From contig OZ024929.1 of assembly GCA_964017235.1 (NCBI GenBank), positions 24,487,464 through 24,551,463 on the forward strand: a stretch of DNA of 64,000 bases, written 5' to 3'. The translations under genes were made by a program, and so were the position numbers. Shown here piece by piece: positions 14,901 to 26,900 of this stretch. The stretch comes from Sabellastarte sp. h YS-2021. Its lineage: Eukaryota > Annelida > Polychaeta > Sabellida > Sabellidae. A model generated the notes under the pieces. That model did not search any database. It saw only the letters and a list, made by a program, of their open reading frames with translations, and had not been told where the DNA came from. Each line of letters begins with the position of its first letter. Within the stretch, counting starts at the first letter, position 1.

Positions 14901-17900
14901 TTTTTTTTTTCTGTACGTTATTAGCTTGTAATACAATTCATATACAAGAACAGTAAAAATTACAATTCACATATAAGAACAGTAAAACTTCCTATATAGT
15001 AGAACTCTGCTAAGTACTTGATTTAAATAGACAAAGATGTTAGATTGTTTAAGGGCCGTTTTTAAATAATTTTGTTATTATGCTGAATTCCATGTTAATT
15101 AGAAGTAATTTTAGTTCCTGGAGATCAATTTCGACAGGATTTAACTGTACACATATGTACAACATAAAAATTCTCAATTAACAAACATTTAGAATAGTTA
15201 CATTTAGATTATATTGTCAGTGTCTTCCCTTATTTAAATAATTCTCGTGTCTTTCATCTCAACTTCTTATAAACAGTTAATAAGTCTTTGTCAAGTTGCC
15301 CAGCCATTTTAAGAATTATTTTTTCCATTTTGCTTTCTTAGTTTTTGTTCAAAAGTTTATGTAGCATTTAACAGTTTTCATGCTTATGATTTAAAAGAGC
15401 TTTACAAATATAATTTCATACTGTGTATTGTTACCCTCGCCTTCCCAGTCCTGATGCAACTTTGTTACAGAAGGGTAAATGAATACATTTATTAAATAAA
15501 ACCTCTTTGTCAAGTAAACCATTTTTGCATGTGTTTTAAAACCATCTATCTCTTTTATCATCTTACAGTCAGACAAATCGTGGACAGATCGGGGATGTTC
15601 ATATCAAAGGATGAAGATCCAAATTGGTGAGTTGGAGGTTCAAGTTAATTACCAAAACTATGCAACATGGTATTTGTGTAACCCATTCACAGACGTAATA
15701 TACCGAACAATGCCCAGTGTAACAAAACAGAAGCAAGCCTCATGGCTGCCAAAATTAGTTGATAAAAAAACTGAATGAAGAAAGACTTAATCATCTATCA
15801 AAGAATTATATTGTGTAAGTTTCTTCATTTTAAGATTACACTTACAAATTTTACATTTCTATAAAGAATATGCTCAGATAAAAGCTCCCTCTAAATAAAG
15901 GAAATTTTCAAAATTGGACCACAAAAAGTTGTCATTTTAATGAGATCCATATTGTTTGTTAATGATGCCTTAACTCTTTGGATAAAATTTGATGTATTCT
16001 TCAAAATGACAATAATTATTGTTTCATATTGGTTTATGTTACCAGTTTATTAGTTAAGTAAATACGTAAAATCAGTAAATACACATATTTTACTGACATT
16101 TTCAGTAAATACACATATATACTGCTTTCATATAATTATTTACTGTAACATATACACAAGATATATCATGGTATTTTCAACTCTTACCTGTTTGTACCAT
16201 TTCATCATTGACATGTACCACACTTAACTCTGAATAACTCAAGTATATGTGAAATTATAATAAAACATCTTTGTTTATATGTTAAGACAACAGGAATAAA
16301 TAACAACAGTCCATATACTTCATTGGCTGCCTTAGAATTTGATGTATTGCCAAATTAAGTGCTTTAAAAGTTTGTAAAGAATAATAGTAATTGTCAAAAT
16401 TTATTGATAAACTGACTTATGAGTACTCTACTAAGTTTAAATATCTTGTCAATTACTTATGGAACCGAAACAAGATCTAAACAAGAAAATTATATGAAGC
16501 ATTGAGCCTTTTGTTGGTTTGTTGGATTAACACTTACACCTTTCAGTTTGAAACCTTCTTTTTTATCCTTATCAATTAGAAATGTTGTCTGTTGTAAATA
16601 TTATGTCATAAATATTGATGAATAGACAGATAAATAGACACTCACAGAAAGAAATGAATAATACCATTCTTTTGTTAAATTTATTAATAAACATGACAGA
16701 AGTAGGGCAAAATATTTTCTGAAATATAAAACAAAAATCTTAAACAAAATAATTGCCGAAATATACATTAAGGGAAAAGTGGATTTTGCCGCAGTATGTG
16801 AAATTCACCGTTCACAAATTCCCAAAAGTTAGAAATAAAAGAAAAGGAAAGAGAAACCCTGATGTGTAAGATGTTGATACTTACTAGGACATTGGTTACG
16901 AGGTGTAGGTATTCACCATCATGGTGTGACCTTGATTTGACCTTTGACCTTGCCACAGTGACCTTGAGTTTGAAAAACTTGTCAGGGCTGTATCTCGCAA
17001 CTGTAAGGTGTAGGCAATTCATATTTAGTAGGACATTGGTGAGGGGGTGAAGGTGTGCAATCATCAAGGTGTGACCTTGATTTGACCTCTGACCTTGTTG
17101 TAGTGATCTTGAACTTTAAAATTTGGTCCAGGCTATATGTCAGAAAACCTTAAGATGTACTGAGTTGATACTTGGTAAGGACATTAAGGCTAAAGGGTGT
17201 AGGTGTGCAACACCATGTCATACTGTTTGCTCTGAAAGTCTCCTGATCTTTGTACTGAGACACTTCTAATTGTCACATAGTGTTAATACTATTTCCCTGG
17301 GCTGTAGCTTAAAGGCATCTCAAATGCTATTTTTTAGTTCTTCATGCAGCAGTACTCGTCGAAATCCCCTTATAGCACCCATTGGAATAATTACCTCAAA
17401 GATAGTACAGTCAAAGCATTCATCTAAACTCCAATCCATCACACATCAATCACTGAACGTTTGTTATGATTATATTAGGCCCTGATGTGAACTTAGCACA
17501 ATTGGCAAATTTCACATTTCTTAACATATATTTCTATATTCACTTCATTTAGCATCAACCTGCTTATCTTTGTTTTTCCTTCCTGTATAAAAAGCCATAT
17601 TTTTGTTTCTTTGTTTTCAGTTTCCTCATATGGAATGACAGCTTTGTCTCCACAGATAGAATTTCAGAGCTCAAAGCTTTTCAGAAGATTAACCACTTCC
17701 CCGGTATGGGAGAAATCTGCCGTAAGGATTGTTTAGGCAGAAACATGGCCAAGTAAGTACAGTACAAGCATCGATCAGCAGGAAAAACCTTCCTTTCTGC
17801 CAAGATTAAGCAAGTGTTATAATTCATACATAATTGAAAGTAGGTTAAAATAGTTCGCACAAAGACATATATAGAAATCACTTGCAAAATTGTAATAGGT

Positions 17901-20900
17901 GTGGGGTAATCTGGCTGTATATCTTCAAAATTTGTCAATCCTTTCTCAAGCACCCAGAGTTCACTGCACCACAAAATGAACCAGTCAATTTTAAATTTAA
18001 AGGTTTTAATCAGAACAAGTTTTGAGAATAAATTAAACATATCTTGGTGGGAAATACTGAGCAGTGATCACAAATATACTGCATTCTGTGTATATATTTG
18101 GTCTTGTTTGTGATAAGCTGGACAAACCTGTCATTCATTTTTTTTAAGTTTTACATTATTTTGACTGATTGTTTGCTTAAAATGTGACATAATTGTGTCA
18201 ATGTAAAGACAAACTTGTCTTGTTGTATACTTTTGTAAGGATACTACAAAAATGTGCACTAAATGTATAAGTCATACGCACATATAGGTCAAAAAGGATT
18301 ATAAAGTGTTAACACATAGCATTCAGCTTACTGTAGAATAGTTATAGTTGTTTCTTTATATAAAGCCATTTCCTTCTGGTATGTTGGATGGAACAAAATT
18401 CCATGTTTGGCAAAATTTCAGTGCTAAAATTAACCAAGACTAGTTTGCGTCAGTGAGACAGCAAATAAGAAACATCTTAAGGCACAATACATTGAGTCAA
18501 TAATGTGGAATATTGTTGTTGTCATATATCTGTTGTGCACTGGTACATTAAAAGAGAATAGCTTGACACCCAGATATATTTTCTAAGTGAATATAATAAA
18601 TATGTGTAAATATATTGAACTATGCAACCTGCTACTCTATAGGTCTAGTGAAACCAGTAATTTTGCACAAGGTTTCACTTATGTCAGTATATTGACAAGC
18701 AAATACATTTTGTAGTTTGGTACACTTTTACAAAGTACTTTATTGTGTTATAAGAGAATACAACTTTAAATGTGATTCTTGCCAAAAAAAAGTTCTTTCT
18801 GTTTTTGTTCTGTTTGAAACGTGTCTTGTGAAGCAAGGAAATGAAGCTTATCAGTACTTAAAATAAGAATATTTTATTTACTGGCATTGATCTGTATTTT
18901 GAGCCTGATTGTGCTGAGTAAATGTTATAAGAGAAAATCTATAGACTGAGTACACTGTTGATTCAGATCAGCAAATGACAAATATACACTTATATACAAG
19001 ACCTTCTGAGGCATGAAAAAACCTACCCTGTAGATTTAGTACTGCATGATATTTTAATGAGAAAACTCTTTAATTCATATCTAAGGCCCTATTGTTGAAT
19101 CAGATGTGTCTTAGTTACTAGTATTTCACCTTATACCTTGTGTGATCTTTGGAACAAATTATGTAAAGAAAATTGTTTGATTTATTTTAATGATTATTTA
19201 CTAGTTCAATTTTCGGGGGCAGACTTTCTTCAATTCTGTCAATAAATGTTAATTAATTTTGACAAATTTACCCTTCCTTGGCTGTTCACTCGTAGTTGAT
19301 ACTTCTCCTGCCGCAGATATTGGGAAACACACATTCTTGCTATTCCGTGCTTTGTGAAATTTATAGAAAATGTAGCATGTACAATTGCAGATTATTACAC
19401 ATCAAATACACCAAACTGTTTCCAAGGATTCTTTTTGTTTTTAATTCATCCACACTGACAAGATTTTCTGATTTTACAGTAAAATATAGTTTAAGAATCC
19501 ATTTGCCCAAGTTAATACTTTTTTATCATATTGCTTCAATGAAAAATGGGAATCTTCTTAGAGATTAGTGATGAGAAAATATGTCCTCCAGACATTTACA
19601 GTCATAGGTACACACTGATACACAGTCAGAATTCATGATTTGCTGCCCATTTTTATAAATGCCAACCACCGACAGTGGTGCCATATCAGTCATGGTTTGC
19701 TTCACCCTTTACTTCAGTTTTAACCTTTATTGCATTTTAAAGTGATCTACTCCTCAGTATTTTAAGCAGGAATATTTAATTTCGTGTGGAAGATATTTTG
19801 TATGATTATGCATTTTGCAACTTCATTTTTTATGTTATTTAATCAGAAGGAACAAGGAAATATTGGTATTCAATGTGTGAGTGTGTCCATTATTTAACTT
19901 GTAATTTTTCAATTGTTTAAATCTGAATGGCCAAAGCACAGCCATGAGTAATACAGCTTAATTGGTACCGAGTACATGGGTGTTTGGAGATCTGTCTTTT
20001 TTATATTTAACTCATATTTATATTTCAATGTTTTAATCAGAATGGCCAAAGCACAGCCAGAGGAATATAACTTTGTGCCCAGGACGTGGGTGTTTCCCTC
20101 TGAATACAGTCAGTTCCAGTCCTATGCAAAAGACCTGAAGAAAAAGAAGAAAAACAGAACTTACATCACCAAACCTGCAAATGGTGCTATGGGAAATGGG
20201 TAGGTTTTGTCAATATATTATCAAAATTATTCAGCAATGGTTATAGTCTAGTGTTATTATATGTCTAAGAGATGAATTGATAGTAAAATAACATAATGGG
20301 TATTAACAAATGGGTATGTTAAGATGGTGCCAAGCATTTGTATTGATTAAAGGATCAAATTAATAATTGAAAATATTGCTTTTGTTGAGCACCCTAAAGT
20401 AGACTGCAAATTTGTTTTGGTACTTGCTTTGGTATTGGTTAGGGAATACATATGTTCCCAATCTAAGAACAACCACAATAATAGTGTAAATGTGGCTATG
20501 GTATATGATTATTTGGTTTTATTCTATTTTCATCCACCAATAACCCATTTTTACAGTCTCAAATGGGTACTGAGTAGTGCTGGTATTGTTTATCGATATC
20601 AAAATATTTATCAATTCAAGCTAAGTTTACCGATATCGATAAATGTAGGGTACAATATGGAAACATACGACTTAACAGGTACAACAATCGTGTTTTTCAT
20701 TCAAATAAAGTACAAAATTTGAAGAATATATTGGTTTTCATATTATTTTTGTCCACTTTTACTTACCGCTAAAGCGGAAACACCATATTTGTTTACGTTT
20801 CAGGAATCTACTAAAACATGCGAAAGAGTTTGGAAGGTGTCTCTAGGAAAACATCTCATGCCCCGATATTTGAATATCGATCGATACGGAAGGCAAAATA

Positions 20901-23900
20901 TGGCTTGATATCGATATAAATATTCTTATTCGATACCACCACTAGTACTGAGTACCGTATAATTATCATAACCCAAGTGCACATACTGCAAATTTGAAAA
21001 AAGTATTAGAAAAATACAAAAGAAAACATAAGTATATTATACTGTTTATACATGTATGTCTTTTCTGGCTTTTAGAATAATTGTTTTAACATCTAGAGAA
21101 TGTTTGAAATGCTTAAGAACTAATATGGCTCTGTAGATATTCTGCAGGTCATATCACTAATTACTTTAATTCAAATCACCAGGACAGTAATGTGTGGTCA
21201 GTGATCCCGATATTTCCACTATGACCACAACCTTCAGCTACATAGGAAGTTGTCAAGCAATATTTCATCCCAAATGCTTGACACTCAAAAAAGTCTGACA
21301 AATTGTGTGATGCTTATTATTGTACAGTCTCTTGTATACTGGATAACATTCCACATTTTAAAAATAATATGTTTCTTACTTTCCTTTTGTGAGGCTTGAT
21401 AAAATTTTTCTGTTAATCTGAATAAAAAATGTGGAAGTAGGTGAATGCTTTGTAAGCTTTACAGCAAGTTGGCATTATGATACTCTTTGCCAAAGGTACT
21501 GTCTTGATGGGATCTAAAAGATTATTTGAAGGATAGGTCTACATTGCTAGATAGTATCTTGTATGAAGTCAGACAGAGCTCCTTATGACAACATATCTTC
21601 TATGTATTTGCAGCATATCACTGTGTAAGAATGCTGAAAAAATTCCATCCAATGAAAACATGATAGTACAAGAGTACCTAGACAAGCCATTTCTGGTCGA
21701 AGGTTACAAGTGCGACATGCGCATTTATGTCCTAGTCACTTCCTGCGATCCCCTCAGGTTCTTTCTTTTCAATGATGGCTTGCTGAGAATGAGTACTGAG
21801 AAGTACACGCACCCAACAGACTCAAACATCGTAAGTACTTTACCCAAAAGATAGCTTGGTTAATAATTTCAAGATACTCAGGTACACCATGCAGTACTTA
21901 AAGTTGGCTGGCAGTTTGAAATATATTGTCAACAAATGACAAATACACACTTAAACACAAGACATTAAATGGATGTAAAACAAATCTAGCTATACATAGA
22001 AATTTGACGATGTCTCTGTGTATAAATGCACAGAATTAATTGTATGTATAATAAAGTTTCAAAAACTGGTTCCCTGTTTTTCAAGGACCATGCCTACATG
22101 CACCTGACAAACTACTCCATTAACAAGCACAATGAGCTTTATGAAAAGAGTGGTACAGTGGACTCGGGCAGCAAACGCACACTGAAATGGTTCAATGACT
22201 ACCTAAGACGCCACGACTACGACATCCAGTTCTTGTGGAGGAACATTACTGACATGATCATCAAGACCATGATTGTGGCCCATCCTCACGTGCTGCATGC
22301 TTACAGGATGTGCCGACCAGGTCAGCCACCGGGCTCTGACAGTGTGTGCTTCGAGATACTCGGGTTTGACGTGATGCTGGACAAGAAGTTGAGGCCGTGG
22401 TTGTTAGAGGTAAGTGAAAACTGTCTTTATTGCGTAAAATAACCTTACCTTATCCTCACAAATGCTTACTTGGTTTTGTGGAGGCAAAACGCGGCGACCA
22501 ACAAGAATATTTAAAAAATTATTCTTGTTCGAGAGGTGAACCCCGTTGTTAGTGATAGGTGCACATACGCACTGCTCATTGTCGGTTGGACTTGTCGAGA
22601 GATCTTCATTCAATTTTTGGTCGTCGTGGAGGCTGCGCGTGTTTTATTTCTACGAAGATCATGGCAGAATCTCAGCTGAAGTCTTCTAAACGTGCTTCAG
22701 GGTGTGGTCATCCGATTTATGACTGGGATACCCACCTTTTTTGTTACCCTTGCAGAGATAAGGGAAAAGGTCAAGATGTCTAGGTTACATCCAAGGAAGA
22801 AGACTGCTTTAATTGTTTACAATTTACTTCTGATCAGAATAGGAAACTAAGATCAAAATCCAAGAAAAAAGTTAAGGATGTTGTGGTTTCTAAAGAAGTG
22901 GAAGACACCCTTTTAGGACAAGAATCTGATGCTGCTCAACGTTCCCCTACAGGTGAGAGATCTCAGTTTGTAGCAGAGGACTCTTTATCGAAGATTTTAC
23001 AGAGACTGGAAGACATGCAGTCCCAGATCACTTCTTTGAAGGCGAGTTCTTCCTCAACTTCGTCACTTCCTACACCCCAACAGGCTCGTTCCTCTCGTCT
23101 AGTTGAGTCTGGTGAAGAGGTGTTATCTGACTTTAGTTCTGTACACAAATCCACCAGTGTTGCTTCGCATAAAAGAATGAGGTCTCCCTCTCCTCACAAA
23201 TAAATTGAGGATGACCCAAAATACAGGGAGACACTGCATGCTGCTATCAGGGCATTGTTAGAGGTTGAAGTTCCTGAAGAATCCTCTGATCAGCCCACCA
23301 AAATTTTTGGATCTAAGAATAAAGATTCCAAAAAGAAACAGATTCTTCCTATGGTCATGCCCCCTTTGGATGGTATTGTACAGAGATGGGACTTCTACGA
23401 GGCAAAGGCATCTGGGAATCCCAGAAAAGGTGAACCTAAAGAAGCTGCAGTGTAGTCCTGTGAATGCTGACAACTTCCTGCAGTATAATAGACCTCCTAT
23501 GAAATTTTATAGGTCCTCAACGGTGGAGTTTAGTTCCTCTGCACCCAAGTGTCAGGATGCTTTTAGGTCATTGTTCCCGAAAGCCATTCCTTCATCTGTC
23601 CACATTCCCATGAGGCAGCATACTTCTATGGAGACAGTTACTAGGGAGAGTATTCAAATTCTGTCCTATGTCAACTGGCGATATGGAAGACCTCTACTTC
23701 AATGGAGGATTTGCTGCAACAGGGAGGTCATGAAGCTTTCAAAGACTCTGACAAATTACTGTCTCGCCTACAGATGCAGTCAGCTTGCCTCAATTCCTTG
23801 GACAAGGCTCTGGAGGCAGTTACAGATCTTTCTATTGCTTTAGCATGCAATTTACAGCTTGCAAGAAGAGATTCCATTCTTGAAGTTTGTGCTTCACACT

Positions 23901-26900
23901 TGCAGGAACACGACTTTAACAAACTCAGGAGGACAGGCTTTAAATCTGCAGACCTGTTTTTCCCTACAACTTTGGATCAAATCCAAAAGAAGCAGGATAG
24001 ATCTCCCAAGAGGCACAAGGTGGAGCAACGTCCATCTTTCCAATCGAATAGTCGTTCAGAAGATAGGCCTCTTCTAGCTCTCACAGTTCTGGCTCCAATT
24101 TTTTTTGTGGCCAACAGGACAAGTTCAACCAGTAGTCCTACCAGTCATCTTCAAGACGTGGTAGTAGTAGACACAAGTGACAATCAAAATTCTGTATTAC
24201 ATGGAGGCCGTTTACAGTTTTACTGGCAGGTATGGCTTCATCTTCATTGTCATCCAAGAGTTGTGCAAATCTTGAGGTTCGGTTACCAGATAATTCCTCA
24301 CTCGAATCCGCCCAAGTCTGTACTTCCCACAATCCACAGCGGGTACAGCAAACCGCAAAAACATTGCTTTCTAACAGATTGTGTTTCAGAAATGCTCAAA
24401 AAAGGGGCTATTTACCCTCTCAAGGTTTGCACAGCTCCAGGTTTTTGCAGCAGGTTATTTCTAGTACCCAAACCCAGGAAAAATGGCGTCCTGTGATAGA
24501 TCTCAGTGTCCTGAACAGTTACTTGCATGTCCCTATGTTCAAAATGGAGATAGCAGAGATTATAAGAAATTCTGTCAAAAAAGGCGAATGGCTAGTTTCC
24601 ATAGATCTGAAAGATGCATACTTTCACGTTCCCATTCATCCCAATTGTCAACACTTGCTACATTTCCATGTAGACAAAAGAACATATCAATTCAAAGCTC
24701 TGCCATTCGGGTTAGCGACGGCACCACTAGAGTTCACACGGATTGTAAAAGAGGTAAAACTTGTTCTTCAGTCCCGCAGAATTCGAGTTCACCAGTATCT
24801 GGATGACACCAGTGTCAGCTCCAGACAAAAGAACTTATCCATGTGGTGCAAGAACTCAGCTTTGTGATAAACTTCGAAAAATCAGAGCTCGAACCTACAC
24901 AAAAAATCGACTTTCTGGGTTACCATTTCGATTTGATACAGGGAAAAGTCTTTCCAACCGAAAAGAAGTTGAAAATTTTAGAAAAATCTGTTCAGGACAT
25001 GGAGATCGCATCACAAACAACCCCAAGGTTGCCTATGACCCTGATAGGTGTACTAGCATCCCTAGAAAAGACAATACCAATGGGTTGGTTACATATGCAC
25101 CCTTTCCAATGGTACCTAAAGACAAAGTGGCAGTATCCCCAGTCACTAGACCTGAAGATTCCTGTTTCAAACCTTCTGAAAAAGCATCTTCAGTGGTGGA
25201 AAGATCAAAAAAATCTAAAAATGGGTTGTCCTTTACATCCACAGGAACACAATACCCTTATTTTCACAGATGCGTCAAATCAGGGTTGGGGAGCTCATTT
25301 ACAAAACATGACAGTCAGTAGCAATTGGACAGATGAAGAGAAATTACTTCATATCAATGTCCTAGAGTTAAAGGCAGTGTTTCTGGCCTTAAAAAGCTTT
25401 CAAAACAAAATTCTAGACAAAAGGGTTCTGATAGCAACAGACAACGCCACTGTAGTCAGTTATCTGAACAGACAAGGGGGAACACACTCTTGGGACATGT
25501 GTCTCCTGGTTTGTCGCATCTTGGCCTCCTGCAATCCTCGAAACATACTCATAAGAGCCAGACACATTCAGGGTTGCCTCAATGTCATAGCCGACAGTCT
25601 CTCCAGGAAGGACAAAATAATTCAAACAGAATGGTCTCTTCATCCTCAAATATTCAGCCTAATTTGCAAAGTTTGGCACAAACCAATGGTGGACATGTTC
25701 GCCACCAAATTGAATCACAAACTATCAATCTATATCTCACCAGTCCCAGATGCAAATGCTATGAACATAGATGCATTGAACATCTCCTGGGAGGGTCTGG
25801 ACGGCTATGCCTTTTGTCCTGTAGCACTCATACCAAAAGTCATACAGAAAATGAACACCTACAGGTGCAAGAGGATAGTAGTAGCACCAGAGTGGCCCAG
25901 AATGCATTGGTTTTGGGATCTAGTCAATCTGTCAACCAAACCCCCATTACAACTACCTCACTGGCCTCATCTGTTAAAACAACCTTTCAATCAGAGGTTC
26001 CATCAGAATCTCATGTATCTGAATCTGCATGTTTGGCACCTAGACACCACTCAGAATCACTTGAATCATTCTCTGAGCAGGTGGCAGATAGAATTAAGGG
26101 ACCTCAAAGACCCTCATCTAGAAGATTATACGAGTCAAAGTGGTCCATTTTTGAACTCTGGTGCCAACAGAACAAGGCGGTCAGCTCGGAGCCTTCTATC
26201 TCAGACATAGCAGAATTTTTGAACCACTTGTTTACTGTCAAAAATTTGAAACCTGCCACAATTGCTGGCTATAGAACTGCAATAGCTGACCATTTGGGAC
26301 CTTTTGGCCAGGAAGTGGGCAAGAATTTTGCACTTAAATAGACTCCTTGCAAGCTTTTACAGTGACAAACCCATTGTAAATAGGGGTATTCCCTCTTGGG
26401 ACCTATCTTTGGTTCTTATGTCTTTGACTAAGGCTCCTTTTGAACCTTTGAAGGATGCAAGTCTTAAGATTTTGACTTTCAAGACTGTTTTCCTGATGGC
26501 TTTGGCATCTGGCAAAAGGAGGGGGGAGGTGCACACTTGGACATTCTCTTCCCTCAGACACAAACCTCACTGGAAGGAGGTCACTATCTCTCCTTCTCCT
26601 GCCTTCTTGGCTAAGAACCAGTTAGCCTCTGAGGGTCCAGATTTGATCAGACCCGTGGTTATTCCAGCTCTCAAACCTTTCTGAGCTCAGATTTGTCTGA
26701 AGATATGACTCTGTGTCCTATTAGAGCACTTCGTTATTATTTGGATAGGACTTCTACAAAAAGAATGGGCAAGAATCTTTTGTTCATCTCCTTTAAGGAG
26801 GGCTTTGATAAGGACATCCAAAGATCCAGTATTTCATCTTGGATCAAACAGACTGTTGCTTGAGCCTATCAATCTTCGGACTCTAGCTCTGACAGTGTTC

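Noticed and set aside
25490..26090. Upstream part of the open frame that leads into the DIRS recombinase
   Set aside because: It overlaps the better conserved RNase H frame; recombinase similarity starts only near 26090, so the first 200 codons were not annotated as separate protein.
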